Shown here: positions 1-5,830 of the stretch, in pieces | How the letters are laid out: each line of letters starts with the position of its first letter | Position numbering within the stretch: the stretch's first letter is position 1 | Assembly: GCA_011682595.1 (NCBI GenBank) | Contig: JAACEH010000039.1 | Span: 1-9,168, forward strand | Length of the DNA: 9,168 nt | Reading direction: 5' to 3' | From: Anaerolineaceae bacterium | Lineage (GTDB): Bacteria > Planctomycetota > Phycisphaerae > FEN-1346 > JAACEH01 | Position numbers and translations under genes: made by a program | The notes under the pieces: generated by a model | The model's input: only the letters and a program-made list of their open reading frames with translations | Told to the model about the DNA's origin: nothing | The model's database searches: none

Positions 1-563
1 TAGGGGTAGTCGTCGCCGGCCATGGCTGCATAGCAGCACAGGAACGACAGGCTTTTGGGCATCTCGGAGTCGGGGCCGCCCTTGAGGATCTCGGGGTGCC
101 GCTCGAACTTGAACTTGCTCTCGACGAACTCCGGCCCGGCGTCGATGGTGGCGCCGACCTCGATGTCGACGCCGCACATTTCCTTGGCCGTTGCCTTGAG
201 AATCTTGACGATTCGCTTCAGCCGGGCGTAGGTGACCTTCGGCGGCTTGGCGATGTAGGGCCGGGCGTACCAGGTGCGGTAGTGGCGGCTTTCGGGATAG
301 GCGTTGTACTTCAGATTGTTGAAACCGATGGTGTCGTTCCAGTTAATACGGTCGTCCAGGTTGCCGCGGAAGTTGAAGACCTCGTCGCCGTCGCCGATCC
401 ACATCAGGGCCGAGACGACCTCGGCGTCCTCGATCAACCGCCGCCAGTTGTCGATCACCGTGCGGCACTGCCGGCGGATCGAGGCGTCGTCGAGTTTCTT
501 GAATATCTTCAGCCCGATCTCGAGGATGACTCGCTCGAGGGTTCTTTCGGTTTCCCGGAACAT
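1..563 (-). CDS. Unrecognised protein, N-terminal 187 residues (runs off the left edge)
   Basis: The reading frame is open from an ATG at 563 down to position 1, where it is cut mid-codon. The start is supported by AGGAG (complement of 572-576) 8 nt upstream and by a sigma-70-like promoter at 661-688. There is no signal peptide or membrane segment, so the protein is probably cytosolic. Residues 1-45 look helical and charged. A strand-like stretch then carries MWIGDGDEVFNFRGN (54-68), followed by GFNNLKYNAYPES (80-92), a basic helix (about 111-130) and VGATIDAGPEF (136-146). This alternation of strands ending in acidic or glycine-rich motifs and helices resembles the first half of a TIM-barrel enzyme, and E145 in DAGPEF could be a catalytic-type acid. 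I do not recognise the family; a glycoside-hydrolase-like barrel is a guess. The codon pattern and plausible protein composition make the gene itself convincing. It is transcribed away from the transporter operon. Confidence 0.85.
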   Translation of the reverse strand, partial: MFRETERTLERVILEIGLKIFKKLDDASIRRQCRTVIDNWRRLIEDAEVVSALMWIGDGDEVFNFRGNLDDRINWNDTIGFNNLKYNAYPESRHYRTWYARPYIAKPPKVTYARLKRIVKILKATAKEMCGVDIEVGATIDAGPEFVESKFKFERHPEILKGGPDSEMPKSLSFLCCYAAMAGDDYP

Positions 564-571
564 TGAGAAAT

Positions 572-576
572 CTCCT
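572..576 (-). promoter_or_regulatory. Ribosome binding site of the minus-strand partial gene
   Basis: AGGAG on the minus strand lies 8 nt before the ATG at 563, within an A-rich leader. It fixes the start of a gene whose stop lies outside the window. Confidence 0.8.
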
Positions 577-660
577 TTCCAGATCTGTTGCGCGACGGCC
601 GGGAGGGGCGGAGCGTTTTTCGGGCCGGGCCGTCCATTCCCTGTAGACCAGTGCCCGGCC

Positions 661-688
661 ACTATAGCCACCGCACGGCAGAGGTCAA
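661..688 (-). promoter_or_regulatory. Sigma-70-like promoter for the minus-strand gene at 563
   Basis: On the minus strand, TTGACC (complement of 683-688) is followed after 16 bp by TATAGT (complement of 661-666). Both hexamers match five of six consensus bases. The predicted transcription start is near 654, giving a leader of about 90 nt. The promoter lies just downstream of the stop codon (693-695) of the beta-helix remnant's second frame. Confidence 0.6.
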
Positions 689-692
689 CCAC

Positions 693-972
693 TCATCGGC
701 GATTCAATGGGAGCGTCCGAGCTTGGAATTCAGGAGGTCGGCGGATCGGGGTCATGGCCTGGCTACGCCAGACCATGGCACCCCGCTTGTCGTTGCCGGG
801 CGTGGCTGAATAAACGGCCTTGGCCAGCGTCTGCCACGGAGCCTGGGCCGAGCCATCGGCGTCGTCACTGCCCTTTGGGGCCGACATAGTAGACGGCTGC
901 ACGACCGGCCCCTGCAATCAACAGTACGGGTAGCAGTGCGGCCGATATGAAAGCGATTCGTCGGCTGGCCAC
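693..972 (-). pseudogene. Frameshifted, truncated remnant of a secreted right-handed beta-helix protein
   Basis: A GTG at 972 preceded by GGAGG (complement of 979-983, spacing 6) opens a 35-residue frame. It starts with MASRR, continues with a hydrophobic signal-peptide core and an AGAGRA-type cleavage region, then AVYYVGPKGQ and a TGA at 865-867. In the next frame the sequence continues as SDDADGSAQAPWQTLAKAV and ATPGND. Joined, this reads YYVGPKG plus SDDADGSAQAPWQTLAKAV, the characteristic start of secreted parallel beta-helix/DUF1565-type proteins (YYVSPxGsDsnpGT...PfkTlqkAv). The frames join across a C4A3G3 run (complement of 871-880), so one extra base explains the break. Recognisable homology ends near 789, at the edge of a long hairpin, and the second frame stops at 693-695. 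The expected hundreds of residues of beta-helix are missing, so the gene is truncated as well as frameshifted. A sequencing error could explain the frameshift but not the truncation. Confidence 0.7.
748..784. repeat. Long GC-rich hairpin (imperfect palindrome) inside the beta-helix remnant
   Basis: The arm 753-763 (CATGGCCTGGC) pairs with 767-777 (GCCAGACCATG) around a 3-nt loop with one mismatch. After a 2-nt bulge (778-779), GGGGT at 748-752 pairs with ACCCC at 780-784. The total stem is about 16 bp with one mismatch. It starts 5 nt past the last codon of recognisable beta-helix homology. It may be a small mobile or REP-like palindrome, or a transcription terminator without a T-tract. Confidence 0.6.
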
Positions 973-978
973 AGTTAA

Positions 979-983
979 CCTCC
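979..983 (-). promoter_or_regulatory. Ribosome binding site of the beta-helix remnant
   Basis: GGAGG on the minus strand lies 6 nt before the GTG at 972. It shows that the short signal-peptide frame was once a real translation start, and that GTG rather than an upstream in-frame codon is the natural start. Confidence 0.6.
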
Positions 984-1018
984 ATTGGTTGTGTGAAATG
1001 ACCGACACCCAAAGCGAC

Positions 1019-1046
1019 ATTCTAACCTTTAACCGCTGGCAGGCAA
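1019..1046 (-). promoter_or_regulatory. Candidate promoter of the beta-helix remnant
   Basis: On the minus strand, TTGCCT (complement of 1041-1046) is followed after 16 bp by TAGAAT (complement of 1019-1024). The -10 element is good and the -35 element moderate. A start near 1012 would leave a leader of about 40 nt before the GTG at 972. The remnant may therefore still be transcribed. This is a pattern match only. Confidence 0.4.
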
Positions 1047-1071
1047 CAAATGGGTTTCGCATCGGACCGGG

Positions 1072-1109
1072 CCGGTGGGCTATTCCGGCGCCGTCGTATA
1101 GTCCACCGG
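1072..1109. repeat. 12-bp inverted repeat, candidate operator or RNA hairpin
   Basis: CCGGTGGGCTAT (1072-1083) pairs with ATAGTCCACCGG (1098-1109). Eleven of the 12 pairs are perfect and the remaining one is G-T, which can wobble in RNA. The 14-nt loop itself contains the palindrome GGCGCC. It lies between the candidate -35 of the remnant (1041-1046) and the candidate operon promoter (1152-1179), so it could be a regulator site for either. If transcription starts further upstream it would be a leader hairpin. Confidence 0.5.
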
Positions 1110-1151
1110 GGCGGCCGAGGCGTCTGATCGGATGTTGCAGGGCAGATATAC

Positions 1152-1179
1152 TTGACGCCGAGCGCATGATGTGTACGAT
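1152..1179 (+). promoter_or_regulatory. Candidate promoter of the transporter operon
   Basis: TTGACG (1152-1157) is followed after 16 bp by TACGAT (1174-1179). The -35 element matches five of six consensus bases and the -10 element four of six. A transcription start near 1186 gives a leader of about 57 nt before the TTG start codon at 1243. An inverted repeat at 1185-1213 would then lie at the very beginning of the transcript. Confidence 0.4.
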
Positions 1180-1184
1180 GTGGT

Positions 1185-1213
1185 GCTCTGATAGTGTAGT
1201 CGTCTATCAGGGC
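1185..1213. repeat. Inverted repeat near the predicted operon transcription start
   Basis: GCTCTGATAG (1185-1194) pairs with CTATCAGGGC (1204-1213) around a 9-nt loop. Seven inner pairs are perfect (CTGATAG/CTATCAG), followed by one T-G wobble and two more G-C pairs. Its position just downstream of the candidate -10 box suits either a repressor site or a 5'-end mRNA hairpin. Confidence 0.5.
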
Positions 1214-1229
1214 TCCGTGGTTTTTCCCC

Positions 1230-1237
1230 AAGGAGGG
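1230..1237 (+). promoter_or_regulatory. Strong ribosome binding site that decides the TTG start
   Basis: AAGGAGGG lies 5 nt before the TTG at 1243. It is the best Shine-Dalgarno match in the window. No ATG or GTG gives a better-placed start without removing the N-terminal membrane segment, so the TTG start is preferred. Confidence 0.8.
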
Positions 1238-1242
1238 TTTTC

Positions 1243-4200
1243 TTGGTTCGTTTCTTTCTGAAACTGGCGGCGGTCATCGCGGGGCTGTTCGTACTGTTCC
1301 TGGTCGCCCAACAAGGCACCGATCGGCTGGGGCGGGCGAAGATTGTCTTCAGGGCCGAGGCCACCGGACAGACCGTCGATGGGCAACCGATCCGCTGGGT
1401 GGCTTCGGTGACTGAGAAGGGAATGATGGACATTGACGGCCGACCGGCCGGGATTGAGAACATCATTGCCCGGATCGTCCAACCCGCCGGCGAGCTGATC
1501 ATCGAGGCCCGGGCACTGAACAAAGGGCCGCAAGGGGCAAAGCGGAAATGGACCTTCAAGGTCGACGGCAGAGGAGGCATCACACTGGACGGGAATCCGA
1601 CCACGGTGGCGGCCTTCAAGGCGGTGATCGCGCGATTCGCATTTGCGGGCGTCAAAGCGCCGACCCGCCAGGTGACGGTGGCCGAGGTCGTTCGCTATTG
1701 GAAAGACAAGCCCTCCCCGACGCGGACCAAGGTTTCGTTCCCCGGTCGCTACACCTATAAGCAGGCCTTTCCGGAAGCGACCGATGAGCCGCAGATCGTC
1801 ATCACGGAATTCAAAGAGGCCCCGGTGTTGCGGGATCGCAAGCGGCAGGATGAGTTGGGGCTCTTCGAAGAATACAAGGGGCGGAAATACTACTTTCTGC
1901 CGGATCCGAAAGATCTGCCGCCGGTCGAGCAGCGGCTGCCCCTTTTTCCGGCGGTGGTCGTTGGTCCGGAGGCCGAGAGCAACGGCATCGGCGACTATGG
2001 CTATCGCTGGGGCGGGGCCGACGAGGATTCAGGCGTCTGGCGCCGGGCCGGAATCTACTTGAGCGACTACAGCACCAAGCTGGGAACCGAGAGCTTTGTG
2101 CGCATGGATCCGGCCGGGCGGATTCAACCCTGCCTGGCCTACAAGTGGAAGATCGAGAACGAGAACCGCGTCTATACGTTCTACTTGCGCAAGGGCCACA
2201 AATGGTCGGACGGCCACCCCTTCACGGTTCAGGACATTCTCTTTGTCACCGAGAAGATAATCGGTTCGTCCTACTGGCCCGATTCGCCGATGTGGATGCA
2301 GCCGACGGACGGTTCAACGCTGCTTTCTACGGCCGACATTCTGGACTGGGTCCGTCTGGCCATGACAATTACCCGGCAGGGTCAGGCCCGGGAACCGTCG
2401 CCCGGCAAGCAACTGTGGGCCCTGGCCGGCCAGAGCGAACTGGGCAGAGAGTTGAAGGGCATGCTCACCGAGGTCGCCTCGGGCAAGGCCCCCGATGAGA
2501 ACACGAGGGTCGGCCTGGTCGGCCGGCTGAACAAGTTGTTTCGCAATCCGAAGTACTACAGCGAGCAGGCCTGGGCGAAGGTCGACATGACGACGCGACG
2601 AGCGGAACTGGAGTCGCGGATTTCGGTGCTCAACCGAGAGGAACTCTGGCTCTTGCAGGTGTTGCGGTCCCGGGACGATTGGGTGAGCCGCACGAAGATC
2701 GGACCGGGGGACAAGCGGTATGAGAAAGCCCGTCTGGACGACTCGGAACTTTACCGCATGAACATGTTGCTGTTCCGGGCGGCCTATGCCGGGCTGGTCA
2801 AAGAGGCGCAGAAGACCCGCGTGAAAATCGAGGCCGTACCTGATGAAGACGGCGACGACACACACATCATTCGCTTCACGTTCCGCCAGCCGAACTCCAT
2901 TTTCCTCGAAAAGACATCGCATTTCATGTTCTATCGCGGCCTGTTCAGTTCGCCGCGGCACTACCTGGGACAATTCACCCCGGTGGGCACCGACCAGTTG
3001 GCCGAGGTTGACATTCGCCGCTGGAAGGAGCTTTTCGAGACGGCCAGGAAACAGGCCGCCTCAAGCGGCGACTCTCCGGGCAAACAGGTCTGGACGATGA
3101 TGGACCCGGCCGTCCGGTCGCGGGTGGAGGCGGCCCTGGCCGGGGGCGGTTTCAGCGACCGACTCAAGAAGGAGGTGGTGGCCGACCTGAACCGCATTTT
3201 TCATCGCCGCGACTTCTTCAAACCGAAGGCCTGGACCACGCCGCAAGGCCGAGCCCTGGACCTTGATGTCGAGATGGCCGCCCTGCTCAAGGGGAAACCG
3301 TACATTTCCAAGAGCAAGGAATTCAAGGCCGCCGACGTCGAGCGATACAACTACCTGCTGATGCGGCGGCACATGCTGGCCCGGGGCATCGACAAGCTGA
3401 GCGAGGCGGAAGTTTACAAGTTGAGCCAGATGATGTTCCGGGCCGCCTACGACGGCCTGTGGAAGAACCAGAAAGATCCCGACGGCCCGGTGGCCAAGAG
3501 CCGCGAGGACGCCCTCAACAAAGAGGCGGTGGTGCGCGGCTGGGACAGTTGGCTCAAGCGAATGCGCGGCAAGGGCATGTACCGTTCTCTCGGCCAGGAT
3601 GACCCGAACATGAATCGCCCGGTTCTTCAGGCCTGGCGTGTGGTCGGCGAATCAGATCAGCGAGTGGTCAAAGTGGTTCGCAACCCTTATTACTACAAGG
3701 TCGACGCCGAGGGCAGGCAACTGCCCTACATCGACGTGATTCGCCACGAGAAAGTCAGCGATCCAAATGTCCGGAAAATCAAGATAACCGCGGGCAAGAT
3801 AGACATGCAGGCCCGGCACCTGAAGTTCACGGATTTCACGGCCTTGAAGCAGGACGAGGGCAAGGGCAACTACGAGGTCCGCCTGTGGGCCAATGACTAC
3901 TGCGGCGAGTTGACCTTCACCTTCAACCAGACGGTCAGGGATCCGGCCTTGCGGAAGATTCTGGGCGACCCCAGATTTCATTACGCCATGTCGCAGGCCA
4001 TCAATCGCCAGGAGATGATCGACGTCATGTGGCAGGGCATCGGCACGCCGGCCCAGTGGTCGGTGCCCAAGGGGTCGAAATACTACAACGAGCGCCATGC
4101 CACGGCGGGGATCAAGTACGATCCGGACTACGCCAACAAACTGCTGGACGAGATGGGGCTCGACAAGAGGACCGCCGGTGGTATACGGATGTACAAGGGG

Positions 4201-4779
4201 CAAGACGGGCGTTGGCGGCCGCTGGCCATCAACGTCAGCACGGTGAAGGAGAGGCCGCTTGACGCCGTGGAGATGGTCTGCTACTACTGGCGGCAGGTGG
4301 GCGTGAACTGCCAGATGAAAATCGTTTCGCCCACACAAAGATGGCGAGATATCAGTATTGGTCTCATGGAAATCGGCGTGGACAAGGAAGGCGGCAACTA
4401 TTTCGGGCCGCTCGATGCCGGCGGATTCGCGCCGACGCACCCGGCCGAGTGCAGCCAGTATACCAAGTGGGCCGCCTGGCTTCGCAGCGGCGGCCTCAAT
4501 GGCTGGGAACCCCCGGAGCGGGTCAAGAACCTCGACCGCCAGTGGGCCAAAGTTGTAGGGGCCAGGAACGAACAGGAGAAGATCGCGGCCTGGCAGAAGC
4601 TGACCGAGAACGCCATAAAGATGTTGCCGATAATCGGCATCATGACCTCTCCGGGCAAGGTCGTCATCGTCAAGAACAACTTCAAGAACGTGCCCCGCCT
4701 GGCCCTGGCGGGCTGGATAGCCCACGAACCCGGCAACTGTTGTCCCGAGGTCTTCTACATGGTGCCTGAGGATAGGTGA
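1243..4779 (+). CDS. Giant ABC transporter substrate-binding protein, peptide-type (SBP_bac_5)
   Basis: This is the solute receptor of the importer, acting outside the cytoplasmic membrane. It starts at TTG, chosen for its strong ribosome site and N-terminal hydrophobic helix (residues 6-22). That helix has no lipobox and no obvious cleavage site, so the protein is probably membrane-anchored. Residues 24-190 form an extra domain I do not recognise. The family core then begins with EAPVLR (192-197), LPPVEQRLP (225-233) and GIGDYGYRWGG (248-258). It continues with the SBP_bac_5 signature (295-333, including LRKGHKWSDG and QDILF), a core piece with SPRHYLGQF (570-578), NPYYYKVDAEGRQLPYID (814-831) and DPRFHYAMSQAINR (909-922), running to the C-terminus. 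Two related modules (361-520 and 586-741) interrupt the core. At 1178 residues it is about twice the length of E. coli OppA/DppA. The stop lies 3 nt before oppB. The substrate is unknown; the family covers peptides, oligosaccharides, nickel and others. Confidence 0.93.
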   Translation: MVRFFLKLAAVIAGLFVLFLVAQQGTDRLGRAKIVFRAEATGQTVDGQPIRWVASVTEKGMMDIDGRPAGIENIIARIVQPAGELIIEARALNKGPQGAKRKWTFKVDGRGGITLDGNPTTVAAFKAVIARFAFAGVKAPTRQVTVAEVVRYWKDKPSPTRTKVSFPGRYTYKQAFPEATDEPQIVITEFKEAPVLRDRKRQDELGLFEEYKGRKYYFLPDPKDLPPVEQRLPLFPAVVVGPEAESNGIGDYGYRWGGADEDSGVWRRAGIYLSDYSTKLGTESFVRMDPAGRIQPCLAYKWKIENENRVYTFYLRKGHKWSDGHPFTVQDILFVTEKIIGSSYWPDSPMWMQPTDGSTLLSTADILDWVRLAMTITRQGQAREPSPGKQLWALAGQSELGRELKGMLTEVASGKAPDENTRVGLVGRLNKLFRNPKYYSEQAWAKVDMTTRRAELESRISVLNREELWLLQVLRSRDDWVSRTKIGPGDKRYEKARLDDSELYRMNMLLFRAAYAGLVKEAQKTRVKIEAVPDEDGDDTHIIRFTFRQPNSIFLEKTSHFMFYRGLFSSPRHYLGQFTPVGTDQLAEVDIRRWKELFETARKQAASSGDSPGKQVWTMMDPAVRSRVEAALAGGGFSDRLKKEVVADLNRIFHRRDFFKPKAWTTPQGRALDLDVEMAALLKGKPYISKSKEFKAADVERYNYLLMRRHMLARGIDKLSEAEVYKLSQMMFRAAYDGLWKNQKDPDGPVAKSREDALNKEAVVRGWDSWLKRMRGKGMYRSLGQDDPNMNRPVLQAWRVVGESDQRVVKVVRNPYYYKVDAEGRQLPYIDVIRHEKVSDPNVRKIKITAGKIDMQARHLKFTDFTALKQDEGKGNYEVRLWANDYCGELTFTFNQTVRDPALRKILGDPRFHYAMSQAINRQEMIDVMWQGIGTPAQWSVPKGSKYYNERHATAGIKYDPDYANKLLDEMGLDKRTAGGIRMYKGQDGRWRPLAINVSTVKERPLDAVEMVCYYWRQVGVNCQMKIVSPTQRWRDISIGLMEIGVDKEGGNYFGPLDAGGFAPTHPAECSQYTKWAAWLRSGGLNGWEPPERVKNLDRQWAKVVGARNEQEKIAAWQKLTENAIKMLPIIGIMTSPGKVVIVKNNFKNVPRLALAGWIAHEPGNCCPEVFYMVPEDR
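2323..2802 (+). repeat. Inserted module, copy 1, within the binding protein (residues 361-520)
   Basis: This mostly helical segment interrupts the SBP core after the QDILF signature. Landmarks are DI..W (365-369), SPGKQLW (386-392), LNKLF (429-433), AW (443-444) and LLFRAAYAGLVK (509-520). Each landmark has a counterpart in copy 2 at an offset of 220-225 residues. Residues 361-392 align with 586-617 without gaps, with 13 of 32 identical. Nucleotide identity is low except around FRAAY, so the duplication is old. Confidence 0.75.
2998..3465 (+). repeat. Inserted module, copy 2, within the binding protein (residues 586-741)
   Basis: This is the second copy, inserted after the core piece SPRHYLGQF. 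Landmarks are DI..W (590-594), SPGKQVW (611-617), LNRIF (649-653), AW (663-664) and MMFRAAYDGLWK (730-741). The middle carries a lysine-rich stretch (KGKPYISKSKEFK) that is absent from copy 1. The roughly 65-residue stretch between the copies (521-585) is ordinary SBP core, so the two modules occupy two different sites of the fold. Confidence 0.75.
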
Positions 4780-4782
4780 AGC

Positions 4783-5778
4783 ATGCTCGGCCAATACATC
4801 ATAAAGCGAACGCTGATCGCCATCCCAACGCTGCTGGTAATCTCGTTTGTCATCTTCATTATCATCAATCTGCCGCCGGGCAGCTACATTGATTTCAAGA
4901 TTCAGCAGATGCAGGAGTCGGGCCAGGCCGACATGGCGGAAATCCGCCGCCTCCAGGACACCTATCGTCTCAACGATTCGCTGACCGTCCAGTATGTTCA
5001 CTGGCTCAAGGGTTTCGTGAGCGGGAACTGGGGTGAGTCCTTCGAGGACCAACAAAAGGTTACTCGAATCCTGAAGAACCTGATTCCAATGACCGTCATG
5101 ATCAGCGTCTTTACCATCCTGCTGACCTGGGCGATCGCCATTCCGTTCGGCATCTTCGCCGCAGTCAGACAGAATTCGGTGTGGGACTATCTGCTGACAT
5201 TTATCGGCCTGGCGGCCATGGCCACTCCCGGGTTCGTGCTGGCCCTGGTGTTCATGATGATTGCCAAGAAAGTCATCGGCCCGACCTTCGACCCCACCGG
5301 GCTGTTCAGCGCCCAGTTCCAGGAGGCCGCCTGGAGTTGGGCCAAGCTGGTCGACCTGTTGCGGCACATCTGGATTCCGGTGGTCATCCTGGGCGTGGCC
5401 GGAACGGCCGGCATGATTCGCATCCTGAGGGCCAACGTCATTGACGAACTGCGCAAACAATATGTCCTCTGTGCCCGAGCCCGCGGAATTCACCCGGCCC
5501 TGGTTGTCATGCGCTATCCCGTCCGCGTGGCCATCAACCCGATGGTTTCCAACATCGGGCTGATCCTGCCGCGAGTGATTTCCGGATCGGTGATCATCTC
5601 TATTGTCCTTCAGTTGGAAACCCTGGGGCCCAGGCTGTTCGCCGCGCTGTTGTCCCAGGACACGTACATTGCCGCCGACATCATTTTTATTCAATGCATT
5701 CTGGCCATTGTCGGCATCCTGCTCTCGGATGTTCTGCTGGCCATTGTGGATCCGCGAATCAAGTTCGGGAGCAAGTAA
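4783..5778 (+). CDS. oppB: ABC transporter permease, OppB/DppB type
   Basis: This inner-membrane subunit pairs with OppC to form the translocation channel. It has the family's usual length (331 aa) and topology. Membrane helices lie at about 9-29, 100-125, 136-160, 194-213, 258-280 and 299-322, with the typical long periplasmic region between helices 1 and 2 containing FVSGNWGESF (78-87). The cytoplasmic EAA loop, which docks on the ATPases, is LRKQYVLCARARGIHPALV (about 223-241). The family consensus is close to LR.dYvrtArAkGl, and the conserved glycine is G235. The C-terminal DPR (323-325) is also typical. The ATG lies 3 nt after the binding-protein stop, and the AGG at 4774-4776 overlaps the end of that gene, so the two are probably translationally coupled. 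The protein is confidently placed in the family; its substrate is not known. Confidence 0.95.
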   Translation: MLGQYIIKRTLIAIPTLLVISFVIFIIINLPPGSYIDFKIQQMQESGQADMAEIRRLQDTYRLNDSLTVQYVHWLKGFVSGNWGESFEDQQKVTRILKNLIPMTVMISVFTILLTWAIAIPFGIFAAVRQNSVWDYLLTFIGLAAMATPGFVLALVFMMIAKKVIGPTFDPTGLFSAQFQEAAWSWAKLVDLLRHIWIPVVILGVAGTAGMIRILRANVIDELRKQYVLCARARGIHPALVVMRYPVRVAINPMVSNIGLILPRVISGSVIISIVLQLETLGPRLFAALLSQDTYIAADIIFIQCILAIVGILLSDVLLAIVDPRIKFGSK

Positions 5779-5782
5779 GTGC

Positions 5783-5803
5783 CGGCCGCGACGGTTGCGG
5801 CCG
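5783..5803. repeat. Intercistronic hairpin between oppB and oppC
   Basis: CGGCCGC (5783-5789) pairs perfectly with GCGGCCG (5797-5803) around a 7-nt loop. It fills much of the 52-nt gap, the largest within the operon. There is no T-tract, so it is not a standard terminator. It could modulate mRNA processing or expression of the downstream genes relative to the upstream ones. Confidence 0.5.
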
Positions 5804-5830
5804 AGTGTTGACCGGTAGCGAAAGGGAGCC

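Larger units (their letters stand above)
564..1242. other. Divergent intergenic region between the minus-strand gene and the transporter operon
   Basis: This 679-bp stretch has no intact gene. It contains, left to right, the promoter of the left gene (661-688), a broken beta-helix gene with its own ribosome site and candidate promoter (693-1046, minus), a strong hairpin (748-784), a 12-bp inverted repeat (1072-1109), a candidate operon promoter (1152-1179) and an inverted repeat near its predicted start (1185-1213). Short open frames on the plus strand here, such as one from 947 to 1261, lack ribosome sites and overlap the transporter start. I do not regard them as genes. Confidence 0.8.

Noticed and set aside
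96..566. 156-codon plus-strand frame at the left end
   Set aside because: It is the antisense shadow of the minus-strand gene at 1-563, which has a promoter, a ribosome site and a more natural protein composition.
1135..1152. TTGCAG (1135-1140) with TATACT (1147-1152) as an operon promoter
   Set aside because: The hexamers are only 6 bp apart, far too close for a sigma-70 promoter. The pair at 1152-1179 has proper spacing.
947..1261. 104-codon plus-strand frame in the intergenic region
   Set aside because: It has no ribosome site, overlaps the operon promoter, both inverted repeats and the transporter start, and has an unlikely composition.
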